Below, piece by piece: positions 26,701 through 40,471 of a stretch of 64,000 nucleotides of DNA; position 1 is the first letter of the stretch; each line of letters opens with the position of its first letter. The translations under genes and the position numbers were made by a program. Under the pieces are notes generated by a model, which saw nothing but the letters and a program-made list of their open reading frames with translations, had not been told where the DNA came from and did no database searches. The DNA comes from Aphelocoma coerulescens. Its lineage: Eukaryota > Chordata > Aves > Passeriformes > Corvidae. Location: contig NC_091014.1 in assembly GCF_041296385.1 (NCBI RefSeq), positions 13,739,578 to 13,803,577 of the forward strand, in the 5' to 3' direction.

Positions 26701-28038
26701 TGTGAAAGTCGCTGAAGCACATTCGAATAAACACTGCAATTCATACGGACCACAGGAGAAACGAGCATCCTTCCATAATTCATCCTCTCCACTTCGCACG
26801 ACATTGCTCTATTGACCTATTTTCTTCTGCTGGCTCCAGCATCAAATTTTAGCAAAGAGAGGTCAAACTGCATGCACATTAACTTTAAAAAAATTTGGTC
26901 TCAAGGGCTTGTCTTTGCATCGTCACAACTCTTGAGTTCCCTGGCTTGCAGAGCTCTGAGAGCAACTGAGCTGATGTTATGGACTAGATGTGTAATTTTG
27001 CATCAATGTGAGAAAAATAGAATGTATTGCATGGTTACTCTGAGGCAACTTCAGTGCCTGCAGTGAATTACTCTTGCTTTATATTTTTCTGAGATAAGAA
27101 TTAGCACCAATTGCTTTACCAAAATTGAAAATAATTTATGCTTTTTTCAATTAAATTGTAGTCCCACTCCCCCAAGGAGCTGGAGGATGAGATACTGAAA
27201 TACACAACCTTGCAGCTCGAGTTTTGCTTATTCATCAGAAATTAAGGAGCCTTTTGCTCTGGAAATTGCCTCAATGGACTGAAAATAGGCTCAAGCAAGT
27301 CACTTGTATAGCACTGACACTGGGTAATGCAGGAAGGCAGACTGAGATGCTATGAGGACATTACATATGAATAACAGTTTTCTCTTCCCCAGTTGTGTAA
27401 TTATGTTTATATGTCATTGCACAAAATGCCTTTCCTATTGTTACTGAATAAAATATGCTCTCTTAGAAAAATCCATCTCTGACACTGACTCTCTCTTTAA
27501 AGGTGTGGATATTGCAATGAAAAGATTTAAATTTTCCATTCATAATCCTCTGCTTTTTCATGTACACCAGTTGGTTTAAAAGCAAGGCACTATTCACCAT
27601 AATCTTGTTATTACAAGAGCATTAAGAGCCAAGTGTTCATATCAAACTATAAAATGTTTTTATTGAATATTTTAATCTACCAAAGTAGATACTTGCAGCA
27701 TTATAAAATATGGCCATTGCTGACATTAAAAATGGTGCTAAAATGCAAAAACTCATCAAAGTTTTGGTTTTTCAGGCACGGGAACCTGCTGGTTATTGGA
27801 GTTGCGTTTTAAGTGTGAAATGATTCTCTTACTCCCTTCCCACATACTCAATGGATGAATTTGTGATTTACCAAATCTGGTGGCAGTTCTGCAATTAGCC
27901 AGGAATTGCACCCCTCATCTTTTGTATGAACAAGGAGAACTGAAAAGTTAACAAATAAAACAAGTTTTAAAAGAGCCAGGTTTAAACACCACCTGCTCAG
28001 CTGGAAAACATGAAAATGATTAAAAAGCTGTAACAAAC

Positions 28039-28135
28039 CTAATTTTCTCCAGCTGAGTCCAATCTGCAGAACTGTTCTTACTGTAGGACACTGTGATGCT
28101 GGGATCTGAGTAACTAAATCGACATGAACCCGATC
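28039..28135 (-). CDS. RELN: Reelin, internal exon w5
   Basis: The acceptor is gctttcccag. The donor is gtttgt, the weakest in the window. The phases are 1 at the start and 2 at the end. The 31 complete codons include [20 protein letters not shown] and [11 protein letters not shown], matching human residues of about 270-300. The segment YSKNSSADW resembles an Asp-box hairpin as found in reelin sub-repeats, and it includes an N-S-S glycosylation sequon. The codon split over the w5/w6 junction reads AGT (Ser), where human has Arg301. The exon follows the longest intron in the window, 14.7 kb. Confidence 0.96.
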
Positions 28136-31100
28136 CTGGGAAAGCAATAAAATGAGAAGTGTTACGACACAATGAAGCATAAATGATTCTCCAATAACCA
28201 CAGTTGCTGACTGTGCCTTTGTCACCTTATCACTTCTCCCCATTTTAAAGTGCTTTGATTGATGATGAAATTTCCTGTGATCTGTTGCTGAAGGTAAACA
28301 CAAAATAATGCATGCTTTATGAGTCAGAAATAAAGTGGAAATGATAAATCACAGCAGTGCCATGTAATCTCTGCAAATTTCCCAGGGGAAGCCAAGTAAA
28401 TTACTTAACACCCCCAACTGCAGGAAAAAACCCACCATCTAATGTTTAAACAAAACCTTCTTATTAGAGAATAATCCACATAGCAGAATTCACAGGGAAA
28501 GCAGTAAAAGACTGTTTTTCATATTATTATATATATATTAAAAAAATCTATAAATAAAAATACAATAAGTGAGAGGAAAATAGACACAGAATTACTTGAG
28601 CCAAGAGCAAACGTGCTTTAGGAATTTAAGAGAGCAAAGATGTTGCAAAATTAGTTATTTTAAGCTTGCCTGAAGAAAATTAATTAAGAAATCATCCAAT
28701 ATACTCCCTAGATCCTATAATTATTAACAAACACTTGATGCTGATCTGGGAATCTCAGAACACTTTACAAAAATGAACTAATTAAGCCTTATGGCACTCC
28801 TGCAAGGTAGGGTAATATATTTACTTTTGATTTATAAAAGGGTGCCTTCTGGGTGTTGTCACAAAAGATGAGCTTAACAATTAATACATGAGGCAGTCAA
28901 AATAACACAAAAACAGGATTGAGAAATTCATCCTAGAAAACATGATAAACAACCTGTGTGGTAATTAAACACACTAAAAACACTATTTTTCCTCAGACAC
29001 CAGATAATTCATCCATCTCAGAAAATTCAATGCTCAGTGAAACAGACACATCAAAGCTTGTGCTCCAAAGATCAAAATTTCGTAAGCATGTGAGATTCAA
29101 AGCAGCAGACATCATATACTTTCCATGTTTAAGAGAAGCAGCTCTCAATTAAACAGCACCTGTGATGGCATCAGGATACCACTGAGTGAGTACCACAGCT
29201 TTGCTCACAGTATGAGTACATATTATATGTGCCACAAGTACTGTGTTAGGTTTATGTGTGTCTCAGATACGTTCATCCACACTGGAAGTTGTGTAAATAC
29301 ATATTTTAATACATGTATAAATCTATATACACACTGCTGACAATAAAATGCTATCATTTTCGAATCTGTGGTGCTTATTTTTGTAAATGAAATAAATGGC
29401 CTGATTAAAAAGGTGTTAACCACTTGTACAAGAGAACAACTTACACATTTTAATGGGAACATATGTCATTAAGCATGGTGCTTGCAGCCCCAGCTCCCCC
29501 GAGGCAGTTCAGATTCACAACTCTCAGCCCTACAGAACTGTTTTTCTGCTCTGAGACACACATCACATACCTCTACAGGGGGAAAACCACTCCAAAACAT
29601 GGGATGAAGTCCTGTCTCTGTAATTTTGTCTGATACATCCACTAGATTCCTGGAAATGATCCACAAAGTTGCTTTCCTCTATCTTTCACTAATGTTAAAT
29701 TGCAACTAGAGTAACAGATACTTCCAAGCCACTACAGCTGCGTGTGGTATGTTCAGCTGGTCTGACACATATTCTTGCTGTAAAGAGGCACAGAATAATT
29801 AATACTGCAAAGGCAGCAGGACTTTGAATTACCAGCTATGTATCCAAAATGACTACAAAGCAACTGTCTGGTTATATTTTACTGACAAGGCATTTTATTT
29901 CTATCATATTAAAACCAAATCATGTCAGGAAAAGCCTTTGCGTTTCATATTTGCCCATCTGCTGAGATGGTCTACTTTACTGAGTGACATCTGCTGTTGG
30001 TTCCTACTTCTGTGGAATTTAAGAGTTCCAACCCTTAATCACGCTCGTTCATTTTATTTTAGAGGAATTTTGTTCAAAAATCAGGGAACTGCAGCCAGTT
30101 TGACCTCTTTGGCCAGTCAGAGGCTGTGAGGTAAAACAGCAACATACTGAGTTTTATGTCAGACAGAAATTAAAAGAACATAATCAGTAAAAATAACCAG
30201 CAATATGGACTTTATAACGTGTGCCATTCCAGTTAGTGCTACAATCAACTTTTGGTACAGTGCTCTTAAACAAAGCTGAATCCAAATATGCTGCTTAAAA
30301 AGGAGAGAAGGCCAAATTTGCCCCACAATCAACATGAAAAATGTTGTCAGAGCTGAACACCCTCAACTATGCAATGAAGATCAAAGCTGTTGCTTTAAAG
30401 AGATGGGGCCACTCAGAAAGGGCTTTGGAAGGTAGATGTGGCATTTCACTTGTGAGACTGGAAAAAGAGCAGTGGAGACAATAAAAAGAGGGGAGAAAAA
30501 TGCTGGGTTTTATTATTTTTTTAATAAGCAGGGTGGGTTGTATTAAGATTAAAGTTAGTTTGGGAAAGTCCTCAAGTAGCAATTACTGGCTGCAATGACA
30601 AATGTGTTTTTATCAGTGTTTAAACCCTCTTTATGTATGTTCTTGACTCAAAATCATAAGATAGCAAGATTATTTTTCATATACCTATCTAATTCTGCAA
30701 AACTCAAACTGACAAAAAAATTAAAAAGTATGTATCTGGTACTTGAATCTTTTACAAAACTAATATACATCCAAGTTTACATTAAGAATTTCTTCCCAAG
30801 AAAATGGAGGATGGTGATATATGCAACTGAACTACAGGACAGGGTTTACTGAGATGTGAGTCACTGCCTTTCAATATAATTTTCAATATTACTTTAAATA
30901 TTACTATTACTTAATACTATGGCTGTTAGTCCATATCACTGTTATGTCAGTAATCCTAAACTAGGATTATTTAAAATACAAATCTGCTTTTTGGATGTTT
31001 ACCTCTACCTTGACCAGCAAAGCTATATTCTGACTTTCCACAAATAGGTGATCAGAACTCAAGTAGTAACGTCTCAGGAATGGAGCTTGGGAGGGAGATG

Positions 31101-34100
31101 TCCTTCCCACTGCTCCCAGAGATGGTAATAGCCAGTTTGTCAGCTCCGAGCAGAGAAGCAGGGGCAGGATATCATGCCATAAATCTTCACACCTTCCTGT
31201 CCTCTGAAGGAAAAGTTGTACATAAAACCTTTTGAATGAGATTAGATTTGCTTTACTTTCAATCAGGAAAGCCCAGGATTTGAATTAGCCCTGAAAATGG
31301 GTAGCAAAACCTGCACAGTGATTACTGCAAACAAGTCTGTGTTAGTAAGCTACTGCATTAGAGAAAAAATGCTGTTTATTTCTTAAGATGAGTATGTCAC
31401 AGCAAACTTGACACCTTGGTAAGGTTATTGCTAAATAAATCTGACTAAGAGTTAGGATTATACTTTCAATATTAAGGGCTTTCATGTGTAATTATATATT
31501 GGGAGCAGGGGGCACTCCAAACCATCCTCTGTTCAAGAACAGCCAGATTTTTTCTTTACATATATACAAGGCAAGCTCGTCCTTGTGTTTCAGGAACAAA
31601 GTATTTTTTTCCTTTGGAGTTATTTTACTCCTTTTGATAGTCTTTCATCTGATGTTCACAGACTTCCAAAACTTTCAGAGAAAAGCTAGAGACAACCTTC
31701 ATGAATTTAATTTGAAACGATACATTTGAAGCTCAGACAGCAATTTTGTCTGTTATCAAAAATTATGAGCAGCTTCAGTTATAGAACCCAGCCATTTTCA
31801 TATACTGAATATTCTGGAACACTAATTTATTTGGTTGGTGCTTTACATGTTTGGATTTTTTTCCCAAGCCAAATTTCCATAAAATAAAATTTTCTCAAAG
31901 TTGAGTCCAGGCACCGATGCTAATAGAAGAGGGTTTTGACTGGCAGAGTATGGGATTGCTAAACATCTCCTGACAGCTGCTTTGTTAATTCTGCTTAGCT
32001 AAACAGGAAAGAAGGGAAAAGTGTAACATAAGTATGCTTCTCAGTTGCCTTGCTCCTTGTTTCACAGGACTGGTAACCCACAGCCAGGACTTGACTAGTA
32101 CTGACCACTCTCAGCGTATCCAATTGAAACAGTCATGTTTTTTGTCTTTTTCAGTTTTAGGTTTTGTTAAGCTGATTTTGGTTTCCTCCTAGGCCATCTA
32201 AAGCACTGGTGAATATTTTACCTACCTTATTTTTAAAATGTCATGTAGGTAGCATAGCATTTCAGGAGAGGTGTTATGAAGGCACCACATATCAGCTGTT
32301 TGTATCCAGGTATTCAGTTATTTCTATCCAGGCTGACAATAGCAGGCAAAATTAATTCTCACTACAGCTTTGCCTCCAACTGTGTCAGATTTACAGAAAC
32401 CCAAGTCATACAGCTGTTGGTCTCTAAGATTTCTTAACAACATTGATTAGAAGCTGGTGTTTTGCTGAGATAAAACTGGGTGCCATCTGCAAGGGAAGCA
32501 ATATTTTGCTCCTTATAGAGTGTGACGTCCTCCGCCTCTTGACAACCTCTTGATAGTTCCTGCGAGTGCTTCCATGGATAAGCAGATGAGATATCTAATG
32601 CTGGCTTTAAGGAGAGTGAGTCTAATAGGGGACTGCACAAGAAAGATTCACACAAAAATTGTGCAGAAGGGTTTAAATTGTGTCCTGAATGCAGTCTGAA
32701 AAGCAAAAGGGCGCTGGGAAGAATCCCTTTTATCTAATGCGAGAAGATTACTTTTATTAATATTGTTAATGGGATAAATAATGATTAGTGTTTGCTAGGG
32801 ATTATAATTTGCTGATATTGCTTGAATTAAGCCAAACTGGATAGTATAAATTACTCGTGGTCAAATCTGGCTGGCTTGCTAATAGCTTTTTCCAAAGTAA
32901 TGAACCATACTGTTTGGTATAATGAATGCTCCATGGATTCTGGGTTTTTTTAGACGTATGTTTATATTGGCTTTTGATCAAGAACTAAATTATTTTAACC
33001 ATCTTAAAATACAGAATATTTAGTGCTGGATGTACCAGAAGCACTGGTATAAAATATGCAATGCACTGTTCATTCCATTCTGCCTCTGAAAACTTCCTCA
33101 AGAGAAGGTCACAAGAGCATTTTAATTTTTCTTTGAAGTCACAACTTTGAATTTAGTTACAAATGTGATTTTTAATTATGACTTTTAGATCTTTAGACTG
33201 TTTTTTAACAGCTTTTCCCTGTTTATAGAACGAATTCAGAGTACAAAGAGATATTTTGAGTGTAAAATATAGTCAAATTAAAAACTGTAACAACTGCGTT
33301 CTGTGTTGTAATCATTGTCTATCTGTTAATGGAAACAAATACTTTTATTGCTGGCTGCTTTTCTTTCCCTTGTGGGGAAAGGATTTTGACTGTCTGTCCT
33401 CCTGTATGTTCTGATAAACAGTCTGGAATAAATACCTGACACTAGGGAAAAAAATGCCAATGGTGTTTGCCTTTCATAAAAGTCAGATCTACTTTAGCAT
33501 TAGGAAAAACTACAAATGTTGTAATGCAAAGTCTCAACCATTTATTTTCTGCACGTTTCTGAGAGCAGCTAACTTTTGTTCCACTGGCAGACTTAGGCCA
33601 GTGTTCCATTTTGGAAATGCTGAGTAGTTATTTACATCTAAATGAAATTAAAGGGCTGATGAGCAGGCTAAAAGCCTTCATTGTAAAACCGTAAAAGGTG
33701 AGGAGAAGAGTAATTAGTAAATAAATTTGATAAAAGTAAATCAGAAGAACTTAGTAAATGAAGTCCTAAAAGTTAATCTGAGGCTAAACTCTAGGAGGAT
33801 GGGGCCCTGAGCAAGCTGTCCTTACCCAGCGTGTGATCCTGGTGGGAGCATGGAGCAGGTGATCACCCATGGTTCCCTTCCCATCCACCTCCTGCCAGGA
33901 TTCCCAATAACAGCAGATGTACTTTTTATGAATTAATGCAGCTAATTTCCTTTAGATGAGAAGTCTGAGGAAATACTTATCTAGTTCAACTTCCTCTTAG
34001 TCTATTTATATTCAGAGATCTGATGTGCTTCCTGCGCTCACACAAATTTGTTCTCTTCTAATGAACAAGATCAGATCAGAAATCATACTGCTTTTTGTGC

Positions 34101-37058
34101 TGAGAACATTAAGGAGAGAAAAATAAACCAGGCAGAAAGCTGTATTTCCCTCATGCCAGTTTCCAATTTATTCTGATGTAAAGCTGTTCAGCTATTTATA
34201 GTGTCTCTTTCTGAGATACAGCCAGCAGGTATGTGCTTGGATAATAAGTCTGTTACCAAATAAATAATTATTACGTGATGCTAAATTTAACCACGTTCTT
34301 AAGTGCAGCAACATCATATAACACCTTGCTGAAGGCAAAGTGAGTAAACTCACTTAGACCTGGATGAAATGGATGCCCAGGAATTGTAGCTACTGAAACA
34401 ATAGTATATCATTAATGCTCCCAAAATACTTACAACTATAAGTATTGTATGTCTGACAAAATAGTAACTCCTGTGTTCGGGAAGCATTTTCTACTGGTGC
34501 ACTCACATTGTACGCTTCAACATTATTGCCGTTAAATAGTTAACATCAGATTATGTGGAGATTCTCTAAGGGAGAGGGTGACCTTTCAATGAAGCTGGGG
34601 AAAATGTAAATGATATCATCTGAAAGTAGTTCAGTAGTACACTAACACATATCAGTAAATAGATGCTTTGTGTAACTGTGTTTAGCAGCCTGGGCCAGCT
34701 GTGAAGGTCTCTAATTAAGAAAATGAGCACCATAAGGTGCTGGTAAGGGTATTAAAATACTGCTTTAAAATATATGAAGTTTTATTTAGATCTCTACAGT
34801 CAGTCCACTCTAGAGAGGCAGTAGAAAACACACATTGGTCCCAAGAACTGCTGTGTAAAAGGAGATATCTTGAATATACAGATATGAAAGTCCTTTCCTT
34901 GGCTGCTTTAGTGAAATTCCCTGGCACCAAGAAAATCTGGAAAATAATTTTTCTCAAGCCAATTCTGAGCTGAGGTGTCTCTCTTTTCTGAAATAATGTG
35001 ATTGCCTGCCTTTAAATGTATATGCAGGTAGATAATAATTATTTTCGTAAAACTGGTTTTTGCAATTCCCGTTGGGCTTTTCTATTTCCATCTGCTCTTA
35101 CTTTTCAATCCCTCACCTGCTGGAGAAAGAGCCAGGGCTGTTTTGCTGATCTGGGGGCTTCTCAGTTCCCCCCCCAGTAACTACAGATGCTTTGTTGTTT
35201 AATTCAAAAATGGACCTTTTCAATCATACAAAAGTGTTATCTTCATACAATGATATGAGCAGGATTAAGATGAGTCTGTCTGTAATCCAGCATTTATTAT
35301 TTGCAATGACCAATTCCATAATGGTCTCCGTTTTACTGTGAGGTGCTGGCACAGCCACCTGCCCTGGATCTGATCCTGAGGCTCTTTATCTTTTCTGTTT
35401 CTCCATGTAGTAAATCTTTAATGCTCACATTTTAATTCCCAACAGTGGCTGAGAAGCCCCGGTACAGAAGTAATAAAGACAATATTTCATTGTAACCTTG
35501 GGCTAGCCAAAACAACACAAATCATTTTGCCCCAAGGCCATTAAAATATCTTTCAAATACAGCATCAACTTTAAACCCTGGTTTCAATCTAGGTATTACC
35601 TAGGCAGTTCCTCTTGTAAAACTTGGCAAAATCAATAAACACCACCTAACATTTCCACATGCTATGTGAAGAGTACTTGATGATGTTATTTACCTGTCTT
35701 ACTCTTTCACATTATATGCAATGTATAACCTATGCATCAGCACAAAGGGCTTTTCCACCAGAAAAGGAAAACTGCTAGGTTTCATGTCAGACAATAGCAA
35801 ATGGCAATTTGGGTAGCCAATCAAAAAAATGTAACATTGTTTTATTGGGGGAAAATGGTAAATGAAGCAAGCAAAAGAAATGCAGAATGGTGAATGACAC
35901 CAATTTTGGTATTGAGTTATATTAAATTCTCAAGGTCTTCCCAAATGTATAGGAAAGAAATTAAGAAAAAACAGCCTGAGGGTTCAAATATTTTTAATGC
36001 TGTGCTCTTGTTGCTTAGAAGGGGCAGAATCTAACTCTAGTAACAATGAATCTGTGGCCACCAGAACTGCCCTTCCCTGCTGTACCGCTATCAACACAAC
36101 TGTATGGATGTGCCATTTCTTCACTGGAAAACTGGTGCTTCCTGGAAGGCACTGGAGAAAGAGAAATTTGTGTGACTGAAGGAAATCATGCAGGTGACTA
36201 AAGCGAGGGAGGTGGGGCTCAACATGCCCAAAACATTTGGCACCACAGCTTCCTCCATGAGATTGTTTTGTGTTCAGCTAACAAGATAATGACGAATTTG
36301 AAAGAACAAGTGCTCCTCCATGCTAAATTCTGAAGGGGTTTATTTTTCATTTTGGTATTTCTCTAGAGACATGTGAGTGAATTTTTATAGCAAATCTGAA
36401 GGAAATTTCTCATCTCTGTGCAGTTCTGCTGAGGCTGTCTCACAAAATGCTATTACAGCATTTGTCAGTCATCCAATAGCTTCTGCTAATTGTAAAACTG
36501 ACTAAACAAAACCGGAAAGTAAGAGAAAATGATCAGCAGTGGTTTCTTTCAGCCAAAGCTAAGACCTATTTAGCAAAACATGTTTGGACCTGTTCTATCA
36601 AGTGGTCTGAATCCAAGCAGAGGATAAACTGCATGAAAACACTACTGTCAATATAACAGCTACCACCAGAACTGAATTAAAACATGAAAAGAATATAAAT
36701 GATAAATGTCTTCAGACTATTACATGGGGCCAAATGAAGTCATTGTTGTTCACAAGGCTGAGCCAAAGTGGAATCGGTATGTTTCTCTTGGGAAGGAGAA
36801 GGAATCATCATCCCATGCACATCTCTGCAGAGCCCTCTGGATGCTGGTCTAGGGGATAGCCCTAGAAGTGAGAGACTGCTGTTTCCTCCACAGAAATACA
36901 TGGAGCTCAGTGAATCAGCTGCACTATTTATTTTTGTAAGACTGTTTTTTATTAATCATGATCTTCTATTTGCTGAGCTTAATAGAGAAGTAATGTGAGT
37001 TCTGAAGCAAAAAAATCCTGTCAGGTAAGGACTAATTCAAAGGGCGCATTCAACAATT

Positions 37059-37095
37059 CTAATGATGATGCTGATGATATAATAATAATAATAAT
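37059..37095. repeat. GAT/ATA trinucleotide simple repeat
   Basis: A short gat-rich run passes into five to six ata units. Low complexity only. Confidence 0.9.
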
Positions 37096-38387
37096 CTGTA
37101 GATTGAGCATGCATCAAGGCAAAATACTATTTCCATTATCTACACAAGCAAATAAATTTTATAATTTAATTCTGCAAGACTGCACTGGTAACAAAGGCAA
37201 ATTGCCACTACAAATAGAAAGTGAAATAAATAAATCTGAAAAAAATTGCATTTTACTTTGTAAAGGTGATAAACACTATCTGTGTTTTGTCTTCAACAAC
37301 CACCACCAAGACCATTAGGCCACGGATTTTTCTGAGTAAAAGAGCTTTCACATAGATCCTAGTGACCTTGATAGTTCAGGGGGAGAAGTAAAGTCTGCTG
37401 GTTAATGATTTGCTAACCTGATGTCTTAGGGTGAGGCAGGACATGACATGAAAATCCTCTTGGAATCATTATGTCAAAGATCTGCCTCCAAATCAGTGAC
37501 CCTTACTCATATGCTAATCAAAAGCAATCAATAGCATTATTTTAAATCGTTTTCTGGATTATAGTCACAGAGGACTGTGAAATCAGCAGCATTAAAACCA
37601 GACTGTAAATAAACTAAGCCATATGGAAATCCTTGGTATGTGCATTGCCCAAACACCTCACGTCTTAAAAAACATGACAGTATAAATGTAAAGTCATCAC
37701 AGGTAATACAATTACTCTGCAGTTTAGTATAGCTGATGGTCTGATGGATTTTAAAACCTCAGGGAATTTGAAGTGAAGGCAAAGGTGATTACTCAACCAG
37801 AAAATAAAGTTGCAAGAGTGGAAAATGTGTTGAACAAGACTGGAGAAATTATTACTTCTGTTACTGGTTTAAGTGATTCTACTGTAAGATTGTGAATGGA
37901 ATATTTATGCATGTAAAAGCACAAAGTTTGGCATTTGATTTCCTTTGGAGGAAGATAGAAAATGGGGACAAAGTGGGTACTATAGAATGAAGATCACCCT
38001 AGCAACATATCTGCACCCTGAATTACCAGAAAGTCCTGAACAGTTGAATACCAATAGTAATATTTCTCAATAATATTTTAACCATATTAAAACCAATAGA
38101 TACACACATTTATCCTTGCTATGGGGTTCCATTAGAAAGATACTAAGGGAGATTGATAAACTGCTGGCAGGTGTTGTAAGTGATTGTAAGAGATTAATTT
38201 AATACATATGGAACCCTGTATGCAATCCTTGTCAAAGGCTGTAATTGACAATTAACTTGGTCATCTGATAGCTGTTTAGAGAAAATAATTTGGAACAATG
38301 GAAGGTGCAATAGCAATAGATTTCAGACAAGTGACTGAAGGATGTTAAGGAAGCTAACAACAAACTGCAATTCTCGCTCAGCCCTGA

Positions 38388-38449
38388 AATAGTTGGGTAG
38401 ATGATCATTGTAGGTCCCTTCCAACTGAAATGGTTCTATTCTATTCTAC
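38388..38449 (+). mobile_element. Short CR1 LINE 3' end
   Basis: The stretch contains tgtaggtcccttccaac, then ctgaaatggttctattctat. This is the CR1 3' tail with the terminal octamer partly converted to a ttcta repeat. Only about 60 bp are recognisable; the 5' limit is uncertain. Confidence 0.72.
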
Positions 38450-40452
38450 CCCAGAAGCAGCAGGAGAAAAGGGCCATTCTTAATCTACAAGTAAGGTCCA
38501 AATGCTTGTGGTTCCAGACCAGTGAGCAAATCACAACATGAGTGACCCATCTTCTGGATGGTATCTACTGGGATTTTCCTGAGAGGACAAACAGAGTCCA
38601 TCTGGCAAAATCACAAAGCATTCTCGCAGATTAAAGCCTGCTACTAAAACCTCACTGAAAACTGTTTTTACCAAAGGTTGATGTGCTAAATTTGATTCAT
38701 GTCAAGTCTTTTCTTTAGCAATAACTAAGGCACTAAGCATATGATCCATACAGCAAAGATGTCTAAGGAATTTCCAGTGTCAAGGCCTGACAGCTTTCAG
38801 GCACTGAAGATCACCTTTGCTCATGCATCTTCAAGTCTTTCATGTTAACAGCAAACAATGCTCTCGGAGAGCAGCCCCTTCCTTGCCAGCTCAATGGTAT
38901 TATCAGGGTTCACCAGAAGTTTAGGGACAGGCTTTATTATTTTATTCATTGCAGGAAAAGTAATTTTGCATCATATTGGGATTCTTGTAAGAGGTTTCAT
39001 TCATCAGGATGAGCATATAGACGAATATTACACATGTGAAATGACCATATTTAAATACTGCAAATCACATATTTGCCATACAAAGGTAGTTTTGAAGGGG
39101 ACTGAAAATAAGGATTAATGGTTGACTCAAAGTAAAACCTGGTAGATTAGGGAACCTAATTTTGCAAAAGTTTGTTATAATAATATTTTAGAAGGGAGAG
39201 TCCAAGTCCAAGCTTTATCTTCAAATAAAGCAAAACACTTTTGAACCTGTGTCTGTTTCATTATTTGCAAGACTAACGGTTTGATCCTTAAGAAACAGAG
39301 CGGAAGTGCCAAATGTTTGTAATATTTGAAGATGTGACCTTCTCATAAAATTAAAAAACCCCCTTCCCCCATAAACCAATTTTGGTTTAATGTGAAACAG
39401 TAGGGAGGTTAGATTTTTTTAGAAAAATAGCAGGGGGAGAAGAATTGCTAATTTGCTCTAGTAATGACAAAGGATCTTTGTGACAATGGCACAAAAGTTG
39501 AAGGGAAAGCAATTTTAAAGTAGGGTTGTGCTTTACAAACATTATGTATTTATCCATCATATGATACTACAAAGTCGTCCTGTTTTCAGAGGAATGTGAA
39601 AAAATTTTCGTAACAAAGCTGAAAAGTGAGAGGTTTCCTTATCAAGTTATTCTCATTTTCAAATACTGTTAAACAGCCAGAAATTATCTACTAATATTAA
39701 GACATAAAGAGTGAGCTGTGGAAAAAAGTTTTTCAAGGCAGTATTTTCCATTAACAATTTTCATGTTGTGACACACAGGGCTCCAAGGAGCACCTGCCCT
39801 GGAGGCCAGGCTGAGTGCTGATGTTCATCACAGCATCTTCAGCTCCAGCAGAGGCCCTGCTGAGGAGGGAGGGATGGGAAGCACCTGCCAGTGCTGAACT
39901 GCCCACACAGAGCCTGCACAGCCCACACACACCACTGCCTCCAGAGCACCTGCTGAGGAGAACACCCAAGGAACAAGCATAAGCACAACTTGTGCACCTG
40001 ACACCTTGACATTGCTCCCTCAAAGCCTTTCCTCTTCTCCCCATGGGATTCTATCTCTTTCTTCCTGTATTTAGCTCAGTTGCTAATCTCTCAGTGTTAT
40101 GAGTCACCTTCCACCACAGTGGCCCATGTGAATGACAGATCATGTTCAGCCCTGGGGAAGGCCAGGGATGTAGCTGAGGGGAAAAGGTTCAGGTTTGGAG
40201 TGAGAAATAGAGAATATTTCAGCTAATGAATCAGACTAATGTGGCAGCTGAGTCCAGAGGCTTTTGTGCAATATCCTGCAATTCCCAAGCTGTTGAATCA
40301 GATGTTCTGGCCTGAGAGAGCCCAAAGGCATTGCCTTAAATATCTCAATTAACAATCCCACTGAACATTACAGAAGCTGCTAGACATGTCAGTGTTAGGT
40401 CTTGGAGAAATGTAGTGATGGATGATTAAGACATTTGAAGTAATCAAAATTT

Positions 40453-40471
40453 TCTGCGCACTTGGCGCAGA
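40453..40471. repeat. Perfect 7-bp inverted repeat
   Basis: The sequence tctgcgc, loop acttg, gcgcaga is a perfect stem with a 5-nt loop. It contains CpGs in an otherwise AT-rich intron and a TGCGCA core. Confidence 0.85.

Larger units (their letters stand above)
25057..28038 (-). other. RELN: Intron w5-w6, 2982 nt
   Basis: This phase 2 intron contains an LTR-like block on the plus strand (about 25745-26167) followed by an unusually GC-rich, pyrimidine-rich stretch at about 26430-26700. The remainder is AT-rich and featureless. Confidence 0.88.

Noticed and set aside
26353..26799. 148-residue minus-strand open frame
   Set aside because: It lies in the GC-rich tract, where stop codons are rare by composition. 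No recognisable motif, and it overlaps another frame on the same strand.
27848..28303. 151-residue minus-strand frame overlapping exon w5
   Set aside because: It is in a different frame from the reelin reading frame. The splice sites and homology support only 28039-28135.
39770..40040. Moderately GC-rich stretch with a 97-residue minus-strand frame
   Set aside because: Low-complexity Cys/Gly/Ser frame with no splice context or homology that I recognise.
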